Below, one piece after another: positions 18,556 to 26,489 of a DNA stretch of 64,000 bases (positions within the stretch are counted from its first letter, which is position 1; each line of letters opens with the position of its first letter). The stretch covers positions 233,209-297,208 of the forward strand of contig JAQTYQ010000002.1 in assembly GCA_028688225.1 (NCBI GenBank), given 5' to 3'. The translations under genes and the position numbers were made by a program. The stretch comes from Opitutaceae bacterium. GTDB taxonomy: Bacteria; Verrucomicrobiota; Verrucomicrobiia; Opitutales; Opitutaceae. Below the pieces are notes generated by a model. It was given only the letters and a program-made list of their open reading frames with translations. It ran no database searches and had not been told where the DNA came from.

Positions 18556-19197
18556 ATGCGCTACGTCTATTATACGACCGCCTTCCTCGTGGTGCTGGTG
18601 ATCTCCATCGCCGGCTTCCGCGGCCGCCGGTCCACCCGGCCGCCGGTAGAGGTGTTTCCCGACATGGACCGCCAGGCGAAGTACAAGCCGCAGGCCGGAT
18701 CGAAGTTCTTCGCCGACGGGCGTGCCGACCGTCCCTTGCCCGCCGGCGTCGTGGCGCGCGGTCGCACCCTGGCCCCGGATCCCGATTTTCTCCGGGCCGA
18801 CGATTTCCTCTACCGGGGCCGGACCCCCGCCGGCGGGTTTGCCCGCGGGTTTCCCCCGTCGCTGGTGCCCGACCAGCGGTTCATGGCGCGGGGCCGGGAA
18901 CGTTACACCATCTACTGCGCCCCCTGCCACGGGGCGCTGGGCGATGGCAAGGGCATCACCAGCGGCTATGGCATGGTGACCACGGCGTCCTATCATGATG
19001 ACCGTCTCCGCCACATGGCCGAGGGCGAGATTTTCAACACGATCACCCACGGCAAGAACACGATGTTGTCCTATGCCGACAAATTGAGTCCCGAGGACCG
19101 CTGGGCGGTCATCGCTTACGTGCGCGCCCTGCAGCGCGCGCGCGAGGGCACCGTCGCCGACGTGCCGGCCGACCACAAAGCCGACCTGGGCCTATGA
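18556..19197 (+). CDS. actE: Alternative complex III monohaem cytochrome c ActE, 213 aa
   Basis: An N-terminal hydrophobic segment is followed by the ActE motif VFPDMDRQAKYKPQAGSKFF and one CXXCH site, CAPCH at residues 121-125 in YTIYCAPCHGALGDGKG. The MLSYADKLSPEDRWAVIAYV segment supplies the distal Met region. It is likely the exit cytochrome that hands electrons to the oxidase. Its stop overlaps the actF start (ATGA). Confidence 0.92.
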   Translation: MRYVYYTTAFLVVLVISIAGFRGRRSTRPPVEVFPDMDRQAKYKPQAGSKFFADGRADRPLPAGVVARGRTLAPDPDFLRADDFLYRGRTPAGGFARGFPPSLVPDQRFMARGRERYTIYCAPCHGALGDGKGITSGYGMVTTASYHDDRLRHMAEGEIFNTITHGKNTMLSYADKLSPEDRWAVIAYVRALQRAREGTVADVPADHKADLGL

Positions 19198-20450
19198 TCT
19201 CCCCCGTTGAGTCCCTGTCCGCCTCCGCTCCCGCGCCCCGGGCCGGGATCGCGCTGGGCATCGGCCTGGGCGGCATCGCCCTGACCGTGGCCGGCTTCTT
19301 CGTGTCGGACCCGCGCAGCGTGGCGCTTTCGTGGCTGGTGGCGGTTGGCTATTGGACGCTCATCGCCGTGGGCATGCTGATCCTGGTGTTGATTCATCAT
19401 CTCTTCGACGCGAGCTGGGGCATCGTCATCCGCCGCCAGTTCGAGCACGGTCTGGCGTCGCTCAAGTGGCTGTTCCTCCTGTTCCTCCCGCTGCTGGCGG
19501 TGTCCGCGTACCTGCGACCCGGCCTGGTCTGGCTGTGGATGGACCCGCACGCCCTGCTGCCCGGCACTCATGAGACGGTGGGGGAGGACATCCTCTACCT
19601 CAAGAAGTCCGGCTACCTGAACATCGGGTTTTTCAGCCTCCGCTTGGTGATCTTCTTCGGCATCTGGCTCTGGCTCGCCCATGTGATGCGGCGCAACTCG
19701 TTCCGCCAGGATGCCGACGGGGACGTGAAATGGACCCGCTCGAGCCGTTTCTGGGCCGCGGTCGGCATCCCGCTCGCCGGCCTGGCCGTGACCTTTGCCG
19801 CGATCGACTGGTTCAAGAGCCTCGAGTACCACTGGTTCTCCACCATCTACGGCGTCTACTTTTTCGCCACCGGCATGCGGGGCGCGCTGGCCATCGGCGT
19901 GCTCATCATGCTCTGGCTCCACCGCCGGGGCGACTACCGCGGCATCCTCAACGGCAACCACCTGCACTCCATCGGCCAGCTCACGCTGACGTTCACGGTG
20001 TTTTGGGCCTACATCGCCTTCTCCCAGTATTTCCTCATCTGGAACGCCAACGTGCCCGAGGAGACCTTCTATTTCAATTTGCGCGAATACGGCGACTGGT
20101 ACTGGGTCGGCCTGGCGGTCCTCTTCCTCTATTTCCTCTTTCCGTTCTGCTACCTGCTTTCCTACCGCAACAAGATCGAGCATGGCCGCGCCCGGTTCAT
20201 CGCGTGGTGGATCCTGGTGATGCTTTTCGTCGACATCTGCTTCAACTCGCTGCCGGCCCTCAAGGACGCCGCGGGCCATCCGCGTCCGTTCCTGTCGCCC
20301 CTCATCCTCTGGCACCTCACCGCGCTGGCCGGGGTGGGCGGCATCTGCATGTGGGCGTACCTCCGGAGCTTCCCCACCGCCAAACTCATCCCGATCCGGG
20401 ACCCCCGCATCGTCGAAAGCCTGACGCACCACGAGGCGTCCGCCGCATGA
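19194..20450 (+). CDS. actF: Alternative complex III NrfD-like membrane subunit ActF, 418 aa
   Basis: The second NrfD-like subunit, with about ten membrane helices. It contains LVLIHHLFDASWGIVIRRQF, the AIDWFKSLEYHWFSTIYGVY loop and FSQYFLIWNANVPEETFY, all typical of ActF. In known complexes it pairs with ActC across a pseudo-twofold axis and may take part in proton handling. Start at 19194 overlaps the actE stop by 4 bp. Confidence 0.92.
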   Translation: MISPVESLSASAPAPRAGIALGIGLGGIALTVAGFFVSDPRSVALSWLVAVGYWTLIAVGMLILVLIHHLFDASWGIVIRRQFEHGLASLKWLFLLFLPLLAVSAYLRPGLVWLWMDPHALLPGTHETVGEDILYLKKSGYLNIGFFSLRLVIFFGIWLWLAHVMRRNSFRQDADGDVKWTRSSRFWAAVGIPLAGLAVTFAAIDWFKSLEYHWFSTIYGVYFFATGMRGALAIGVLIMLWLHRRGDYRGILNGNHLHSIGQLTLTFTVFWAYIAFSQYFLIWNANVPEETFYFNLREYGDWYWVGLAVLFLYFLFPFCYLLSYRNKIEHGRARFIAWWILVMLFVDICFNSLPALKDAAGHPRPFLSPLILWHLTALAGVGGICMWAYLRSFPTAKLIPIRDPRIVESLTHHEASAA

Positions 20451-20532
20451 GGAAGGTTTCAAATCCCCGCTTTCCCGCCACCAGCATGCAGTCCTGCATC
20501 CCGAACATCCGACCCTGAACGGCAGCCCCTTT

Positions 20533-20919
20533 ATGTCCGATTCCTCCAGTCGCCCGACTTCCGACTCCGGACTCCCGGCGCCCCGCCGCGCCTTTTGGGT
20601 GACCTTTCTCGCCGCCCTCGGCAGCTTTGTCATTTTTCTCGTCGTCCTCTTTGTGGCTTACATCCCGCAGCGGCGCACGGCGCCGGAGGTCGACCTGGCG
20701 AAAATCCCGCCGGAGGAGCAGTGGAAATATACGCCGGCGGGGCGCCGGGCGCATCTGGAAGAAATGCGCGCCCGGGAAATAGCCGCCGCCACGTCTTACG
20801 CGTGGATCGACCGGAACCAGGGCATCGTGCAGCTCCCGCTCGACCGCGCGGTGGAGCTGACCCTGCAGGAACTCAACTCCGCCGCGGCGGCGCGGGCCAA
20901 CGCGGGCCGGAAACCCTGA
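20533..20919 (+). CDS. Unknown single-helix membrane protein between act and cco genes, 128 aa
   Basis: A Ser/Pro-rich N-terminus (MSDSSSRPTSDSGLPAPRR) encoded by word-repeat DNA is followed by one membrane helix (VTFLAALGSFVIFLVVLFVAYI) and a charged soluble domain (PPEEQWKYTPAGRRAHLEEM, then YAWIDRNQGIVQLPLDRAVE). The end YAWIDRNQGIVQLPLDRA resembles the short motif seen in small proteins near cytochrome oxidase genes. An assembly or linker protein for the act/cco complex is an inference from position only. It is 6 bp upstream of ccoS. Confidence 0.7.
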   Translation: MSDSSSRPTSDSGLPAPRRAFWVTFLAALGSFVIFLVVLFVAYIPQRRTAPEVDLAKIPPEEQWKYTPAGRRAHLEEMRAREIAAATSYAWIDRNQGIVQLPLDRAVELTLQELNSAAAARANAGRKP

Positions 20920-20925
20920 CCCGAC

Positions 20926-21120
20926 ATGGAGTGGATCTTCTACACCTTCGCGTTTCTCGTCGCCACCGCCATCAGCGGCACGGCGGTCTACGCGCTGTAC
21001 TGGTCGTCGCAGCACGGCCAGCTCCGCGACTTCGAACGCGGGGCGACCTCGATTTTCGACGCGCAGGAGCCGGTCGGCCGGATGACCGACCGTTTTCCCG
21101 TGCAGCCGCGGAAACCTTGA
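20926..21120 (+). CDS. ccoS: cbb3-type oxidase assembly protein CcoS-like, 64 aa
   Basis: One membrane helix at the N-terminus (FYTFAFLVATAISGTAVYAL) is followed by YWSSQHGQLRDFERGATSIF and DAQEPVG. This matches the CcoS/FixS layout, in which a helix is followed by a (G/S)QF-D-(L/F)E motif and an Asp-rich end. CcoS is needed for haem and copper insertion into the cbb3 catalytic subunit. It lies 32 bp upstream of ccoN, which supports the call. Confidence 0.75.
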   Translation: MEWIFYTFAFLVATAISGTAVYALYWSSQHGQLRDFERGATSIFDAQEPVGRMTDRFPVQPRKP

Positions 21121-21152
21121 CCGCTGAACCCCCGAACCCCTGACCTTCGGCC

Positions 21153-22637
21153 ATGGCCTCCGCCTCCAGTCTCGCCGCCTCGCTCAACCCGGGCACGCCG
21201 CCCGACACGGGGTCGCGCGCCGAACTCAGCGAGATCGACGCCTCCACCAAGTGGCCGGCGATCGTCTTCCTGCTGTCCAGCCTGGCCTGGCTGCTGGTCG
21301 GCACGGCGTTCGCGATCATCTCCTCGATCAAGCTGCATACCCCCGAGTTTCTCGGCGACGATGAGTGGCTCACCTTCGGCCGCGCTCGCACCGCGCATCT
21401 CAACGCGGTGGTTTATGGCTGGAGCACCAACATCGCCTTTGCCGTGGCCTTCTGGCTCATGGCCCGGCTTTCGCGCGCCCGGCTGCGGCATGCCGGCCTG
21501 CTGGTCATCGCCGCCTGCTTCTGGAACCTCGGCGTCACCCTCGGTGTCATCGGCATCCTCGCGGGCGACTCGGCTTCGATCGAATGGCTGGAAATGCCGC
21601 CCTATGCCACGCCGCTGCTCTTCGTGGCCTATGCCCTCGTCGGCGTCTGGGCGGTCATCACGTTCCGGTTCCGCCGGACCGGGCACATCTATGTTTCGCA
21701 GTGGTATCTGCTGGCGGCGCTCTTCTGGTTCCCGTGGCTCTACTCGATCGCGCAGATCATGCTCATCTTTGAGCCGGCGCGCGGCACGGTGCAGGCGCTG
21801 GTCAACTGGTGGTTCGCCCACAACGTGCTCGGCCTGTGGTTCACGCCGATCGGCCTCGCCGCCGCCTACTACTTCATCCCGAAGGTGCTCGGGAAACCCA
21901 TCCACAGCTACTATCTCTCGGTGCTCGGTTTCTGGTCGCTGGCCATCTTCTACAACTGGGCCGGTGTCCATCATCTCATCGGCGGCCCGGTGCCGGCGTG
22001 GGTCATTTCCGCGGGGATCGCGGCCAGCCTCATGATGGTCATCCCGGTCGTGGTCACCGGCATCAACCACCACCTGACCATGGTCGGCAGCTTCGGCGCG
22101 CTGCGCTACAGTCCGACCCTGCGCTTCGTCGTCTTTGGCGCGGTCAACTACACGCTCGTCAGCCTCATCGGCTCGGCCATGGCGATCCGCTCGGTCAATG
22201 CGACCACCCATTTCACCCACTTCACCGTGGCCCACGCCCACCAGGGCATGTACGCGTTCTTCACCATGGTGATGTTCGGCGCCGTCTATTACATCCTGCC
22301 GCGCATCCTCCTGAAGGAATGGCCCTCGGCGGCCCTCATCCGCACGCATTTCTGGGCGGCTGCGATCGGCGTCACCCTCTACTGGGTCGACCTCTCGATC
22401 GGCGGCTGGATCCAGGGCCTGGAGATGAACAACGCCAACATCGCCTTCATCGACGTCGTCCGGCACACCATCCCCTGGCTGTTCGCGCGCAGCGTGGCCG
22501 GCATCATCATGACCATCGGCCATCTCGCCTTCGCCGTGAATGTCGTCTGGATGCTGTGCGCCCGGCGTCCGGCCGGCGCCACCGTGCCCACCCTGTTCCG
22601 CAACCCGCCGGCCCGGCCGGCCGTCACCGCCCGATGA
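21153..22637 (+). CDS. ccoN: cbb3-type cytochrome c oxidase catalytic subunit CcoN, 494 aa
   Basis: A haem-copper oxidase with twelve predicted helices. The copper/haem pocket shows WWFAHNVLGLWFTPIG, then FYNWAGVHHLIGGPVPAW (paired CuB histidines). The haem-ligand histidines lie in TVAHAHQGMYAFF, and an early RTAHLNAVVYGWSTN segment carries the low-spin haem His. These are specific to the C (cbb3) class, high-affinity oxidases that work at low oxygen. An N-terminal extension of about 35 residues precedes the first helix. Stop overlaps the ccoO start (ATGA). Confidence 0.92.
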   Translation: MASASSLAASLNPGTPPDTGSRAELSEIDASTKWPAIVFLLSSLAWLLVGTAFAIISSIKLHTPEFLGDDEWLTFGRARTAHLNAVVYGWSTNIAFAVAFWLMARLSRARLRHAGLLVIAACFWNLGVTLGVIGILAGDSASIEWLEMPPYATPLLFVAYALVGVWAVITFRFRRTGHIYVSQWYLLAALFWFPWLYSIAQIMLIFEPARGTVQALVNWWFAHNVLGLWFTPIGLAAAYYFIPKVLGKPIHSYYLSVLGFWSLAIFYNWAGVHHLIGGPVPAWVISAGIAASLMMVIPVVVTGINHHLTMVGSFGALRYSPTLRFVVFGAVNYTLVSLIGSAMAIRSVNATTHFTHFTVAHAHQGMYAFFTMVMFGAVYYILPRILLKEWPSAALIRTHFWAAAIGVTLYWVDLSIGGWIQGLEMNNANIAFIDVVRHTIPWLFARSVAGIIMTIGHLAFAVNVVWMLCARRPAGATVPTLFRNPPARPAVTAR

Positions 22638-23296
22638 ACCGCGGCCCGCTCATCTTCCTCGGCATCTTCCTCGCGCTCGCCTTCTCGTGGACGGGCATCG
22701 TGCTGACCAACCAGATTCAGTACGGCCGCCTGACGCCGTTCTACGATCAGAACGAGGGCAAGATCTTTCCGGACAAGCCCTCCGGCCTCGCCGAACGCGG
22801 ACGGCTCGTCTATCAGGACCTGGGCTGCCTGTACTGCCATTCCCAGCAGGTGCGCCGCCCAGGCTTCGGCGCCGACACGGAGCGCGGCTGGGGCGAGCGG
22901 CAGAGCGTGGCGCGCGATTATGTGTACGAGCAGCGCGTCTTCCTCGGCACGATGCGCACCGGGCCCGACCTGCGCAACATCGGGGCGCGCCAGCCCTCGG
23001 CCGACTGGCATTACCTTCATCTTTACGATCCGCAGCTCACCTCGCCCGGCTCGATCATGGCGCCGTTCCGCTTCCTGTTCACCTATCGCCGGGTTGTCGG
23101 CGAGCGCTCCCTCCGGGCCCTGACGCTGCCGGCCGACTATGCGCAACAGCACGGCCTCGACCGGCCGGGCCATGAACTCGTGCCCACGCCGCGGGCCGAG
23201 GCGTTGGTCGCCTACCTGCTGAGCCTGAAGGACACCTACGAGTATCCCGAGGCCAAGCCCTATGCGCCGCGCCGGCCGGAGGGCGCCGCCCGATGA
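22634..23296 (+). CDS. ccoO: cbb3 oxidase monohaem cytochrome c subunit CcoO, 220 aa
   Basis: A single N-terminal helix is followed by one haem site, CLYCH at residues 65-69, inside YQDLGCLYCHSQQVRRP. The CcoO-specific segments DYVYEQRVFLGTMRTGPDLRN and HLYDPQLTSPGSIMAPF (with the Met ligand) follow. It transfers electrons to CcoN. Both ends overlap neighbours by 4 bp, indicating tight translational coupling. Confidence 0.92.
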   Translation: MNRGPLIFLGIFLALAFSWTGIVLTNQIQYGRLTPFYDQNEGKIFPDKPSGLAERGRLVYQDLGCLYCHSQQVRRPGFGADTERGWGERQSVARDYVYEQRVFLGTMRTGPDLRNIGARQPSADWHYLHLYDPQLTSPGSIMAPFRFLFTYRRVVGERSLRALTLPADYAQQHGLDRPGHELVPTPRAEALVAYLLSLKDTYEYPEAKPYAPRRPEGAAR

Positions 23297-23946
23297 ACGC
23301 CGATCCTGCCAAAAATCCCCGCTTGGAGCAGGCCGAAGTCTCGGACGAACAGCTGCAGCGGGTGCACGCGATCCTGCTGCGCGAGAAACCCGAGCCCACC
23401 GAGGGGTATTCGCCGCTGCCGCTCATGCTGCTGGGCCTGATGAGCGCCTGCATCCTTTTTTCCGCGGTCTACCTTGGCCGTTATTCGGGTGGCTTCGATC
23501 CCCTGGTTTACGATGAGCGCATCCTGCCGGGCATGCTGGAAGGCGGCGTGCCTCCCGCGGTGCAGGATCCCCGGGTGGTGGGCAAGCGCATCTTCATGAG
23601 CAACTGCTCGGCCTGCCACCAGCCGTCCGGCCAGGGCATTCCGGGCGTCTACCCGCCGCTGGCCGGCTCCGAATGGGTCCAGGGGCCCGAGACCCGCATC
23701 ATCCGCATCGTGTTGCACGGCCTCAGCGGCCCCATCACGGTCAAAGGCGGCCAGTTCAACAACGCGATGACCGCTTTTGGCCCGCTGTTGAAGGACGAGC
23801 AGATTGCCGCCGTGCTGACCTATATCCGTTCCGACTGGGACAACAACGCGCCGCCCGTCTCGCCGGACCGGGTCAAGGAAATCCGGGCCGCCGTGGCCGA
23901 CCGCACCGGGCCCTGGACCGCCGACGAGCTGCGGCAGGTGCCCTGA
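23293..23946 (+). CDS. Membrane-anchored monohaem cytochrome c (CcoP-like), 217 aa
   Basis: A cytoplasmic N-terminal arm of about 40 residues and one helix (PLMLLGLMSACILFSAVYLG) lead to a class I cytochrome c domain with CSACH at 105-109. The rest reads GQGIPGVYPPLAGSEWV and ends with a Met-containing loop (NNAMTAFGPLL). True CcoP has two haem domains; this protein has one. It probably stands in for CcoP as the entry cytochrome that takes electrons from alternative complex III. It is the last gene of the operon. Confidence 0.8.
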   Translation: MNADPAKNPRLEQAEVSDEQLQRVHAILLREKPEPTEGYSPLPLMLLGLMSACILFSAVYLGRYSGGFDPLVYDERILPGMLEGGVPPAVQDPRVVGKRIFMSNCSACHQPSGQGIPGVYPPLAGSEWVQGPETRIIRIVLHGLSGPITVKGGQFNNAMTAFGPLLKDEQIAAVLTYIRSDWDNNAPPVSPDRVKEIRAAVADRTGPWTADELRQVP

Positions 23947-24183
23947 TCCACTCCGGCTCTCCGCGCCATGCGCGATTTGCCCTGAGCTGGAATCATGCAA
24001 ACAAACCATGTTTTCACTCGAAACCGCTCCCATCGTTTAGTGAGAGCTGTAGGAGCCTGCTTGCCCGCGCCGCGGCGTGCCTGCATGCGTTCCTCGCCGC
24101 TCTGCTGGACAGCAGAGTCCCCGTGCTGCGTTCGCTGCTCGTTCCTGTTGGCCCACGCCGGCAGATCAGTTTTTCAGGGACGA
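23947..24183. other. Convergent spacer between oxidase and beta-helix genes
   Basis: No gene seen. It contains taggagcctg (near 24050), resembling the start of the REP-like hairpins, and an ctctgctg/cagcagag hairpin near 24100. Because both flanking genes end here, a bidirectional terminator is expected, but no classic stem plus T-tract was found. Confidence 0.4.
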
Positions 24184-26430
24184 CTACTTTAAAAACTCCT
24201 TGGGAAAATCCCTGGTGAGGCCCGCCTCGGTAATATCAATCTGCTCAAATCCCAGCTTCAGCGCCGGGGATTCCGGCTTCAGGAGGAAGTTTTCGTTTTC
24301 CAAGTCGCTAAACAGTGGATCCGCAAAGAGGCTGTGGATTTCGACGCCGGAAGGGCGTACCTCGGCGAAGTGCTGGTCGAGCCACGCAGGATCCTGGGTG
24401 TTGAAATATATATTGTAGTCCGCGTTCGTGGTTTTCCACTCCGGAGGAGGTTGCTTGAGATACCAGGCTGACAGCGTTCCGCAGGCCCGCTGGTTTTTAT
24501 CCTCCGAATAGATTATGTTCCGTTGGATAAAGCTTCCAGTGGGAGGGTAGACTTGGAGTGAGAGGTAGTGGGAATCAAAACCGGGATCCCCGGTGACAAG
24601 GCCCGCGATGATGTTGTTGACGATGGTGTTCGGCCCTTTGATGGCTATGCCGAACGCCGTGCCACCGGTTTTATATACGACATTTTTTTCAATAATTGTC
24701 TCATATTGACCGTCATCGCACCGGATGCCCTCCCTCGCCGTCGGGCTGATGCAATCATGGACATAGTTCAGCCTGATGAGATTCTGCGGCCCGGCGCCCC
24801 CAAGGTAAACGGCGTTGCCGTCCCCGAGCTTCTGTGTGAAACGCCGGATTTCGTTTTTCTCGACAATATTCCTTTTGGCATGAAGGAACGGCCTCCGCTT
24901 GGCCCAGGTCTTGTAATCGAGCAGGTTCAGATCGGGATCATTGATATCGAGGGTCTTTTCAACTTCGGCCCAGCGGATCGTCTTGGTGGACATGCCCACC
25001 CCTGATCTAAGCCAGTCAACCCACCCGCTGATAATGATTCCGGAATACGGGGTATCGCTGATCAGATTGTGGGTGACGAGATTTTCGCCACTCTGCCAGA
25101 GATAGATGGCCGGCGAGTTCCAGTAAACCTGCCCGACATCGTGGAAATAATTGTCAGTGACCCGGTTTTCCTTGTTCACATCTTTGGTGCCGGGACCGTA
25201 ACCGGCCAGGAGGGCACCCACGCCGCCGATTCGCGCGAACAGGTTGTTGTGGATGGTGTTGTCCTGGCAGTAGAGATCCAGTCTGATTCCGGCGGAGGCC
25301 GAATCGACAAAGCGGCATCTTTCGATAACGCAATTGGCGGCTCCGCGCAGCCGCACCATGGCCGACGGCCTGTCGAAAATCTCCCACTTCTCCTGCAGGT
25401 CCCATCCGGCATGGTCGTCGGGCCACGTGTAGCGATCGGCCGCGGTAAAGGTCAGGCCCTGGAAGGTGATGTTTCTGACCGGAACGTCGGTCGCACCGTC
25501 ATAGTCGATATGTCCTTCGACCTTCACCAGCTCTGTCAATTGAGGAGCCAGTATGTTCCCGGGCTTCTGTCCGTCCAGCGGCCAGAGGTAGAGCCGGTTT
25601 TGCTTCGTGTTCAAAACCCATTCACCCGGCTGGTCGAGAACTTCGATGGTATTTTCTATCCAGAGGTTGTCCACATCTCCCGGGGTTTGGGTCCACAGCC
25701 TGGCCAGGGGCCATCGCGAAGGGATCGCCACCGTGGCAATCCTGGCCTCTTCGTCCACGTGTGCCAGTTGCAGGATGCTCATGGCAAATTCGAATGTGGG
25801 CCTCATCAGGAGATCGATATCGCCGATATTGTCCCAGTTCTTCAGCATGACACCGGGGGGGTAATATAATTTGCTGTTTGAAGCCGTCGGATCTTTCCAG
25901 TCACCCAGGGCCGAATAGCCCTTGCTGACCGCGCGCGTCAATCTCCGGTCGTCCTGATACAGCGCTTTAAACGGCTTTATCCCCGGAGCCAGCTTGACGG
26001 TCCAGGCTTTCCCCTTCGCCACTTCGGGCAAACCGGGCGTATCATCCGGCGCCTTTTCCCATCCAGTGATTGCAACCGCCGGGGTCAGCACCGGCTCCTC
26101 CTCGGGATAGTTCCGGTAGATGATTCGCTGTCCGTCTTTCCCTGCGTCCGACAGACTGAAGGTAACCGCTTCGGTCAGCACGTAGCGGCCTCCTCTTAAC
26201 ATCACCACCATGTCATTGGTGTTTGCTTTGATCCTTTCCCGCACCGCATCACGCGCCCGCTGGAGGGTCCTGAATGGTCCATCCGTCCCTCCGCTATTCG
26301 TCTGCGGCAACGTTCCGGAAAAGCCATCGTTTCCATTGGGAGAAACGTAAAAATCAGCGACCTCCGTTTGTCGGGCAAAGACGTTAGCCAACGTGACAAG
26401 AAACAGTATAAATATACCCTTTGACGTCAT
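24184..26430 (-). CDS. Secreted right-handed beta-helix glycoside hydrolase, GH141-like, 748 aa
   Basis: The start at 26430 gives a normal signal peptide (KGIFILFLVTLANVFA). The mature N-terminus DFYVSPNGNDGFSGTLPQ is followed by GPFRTLQRARDAVRERIK, VVMLRGGRYVLTEAVTF and IIYRNYPEEEPVL. This pattern is characteristic of GH141 and related beta-helix enzymes. Many Asn-rich coils follow (NCVIERCRFVDSASAGIRL, NTIHNNLFARIGGVGAL). GH141 includes an alpha-L-fucosidase acting on rhamnogalacturonan II, which would suit the adjacent GH29; a lyase or other beta-helix activity remains possible. The GH29 gene ends 60 bp upstream on the same strand. Confidence 0.65.
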   Translation of the reverse strand: MTSKGIFILFLVTLANVFARQTEVADFYVSPNGNDGFSGTLPQTNSGGTDGPFRTLQRARDAVRERIKANTNDMVVMLRGGRYVLTEAVTFSLSDAGKDGQRIIYRNYPEEEPVLTPAVAITGWEKAPDDTPGLPEVAKGKAWTVKLAPGIKPFKALYQDDRRLTRAVSKGYSALGDWKDPTASNSKLYYPPGVMLKNWDNIGDIDLLMRPTFEFAMSILQLAHVDEEARIATVAIPSRWPLARLWTQTPGDVDNLWIENTIEVLDQPGEWVLNTKQNRLYLWPLDGQKPGNILAPQLTELVKVEGHIDYDGATDVPVRNITFQGLTFTAADRYTWPDDHAGWDLQEKWEIFDRPSAMVRLRGAANCVIERCRFVDSASAGIRLDLYCQDNTIHNNLFARIGGVGALLAGYGPGTKDVNKENRVTDNYFHDVGQVYWNSPAIYLWQSGENLVTHNLISDTPYSGIIISGWVDWLRSGVGMSTKTIRWAEVEKTLDINDPDLNLLDYKTWAKRRPFLHAKRNIVEKNEIRRFTQKLGDGNAVYLGGAGPQNLIRLNYVHDCISPTAREGIRCDDGQYETIIEKNVVYKTGGTAFGIAIKGPNTIVNNIIAGLVTGDPGFDSHYLSLQVYPPTGSFIQRNIIYSEDKNQRACGTLSAWYLKQPPPEWKTTNADYNIYFNTQDPAWLDQHFAEVRPSGVEIHSLFADPLFSDLENENFLLKPESPALKLGFEQIDITEAGLTRDFPKEFLK

Positions 26431-26489
26431 AAGTGAAATGGTTGACAGAGCCGAAGAATCAAGCGCCCCGAGCAGCGGACAGATCCGGG

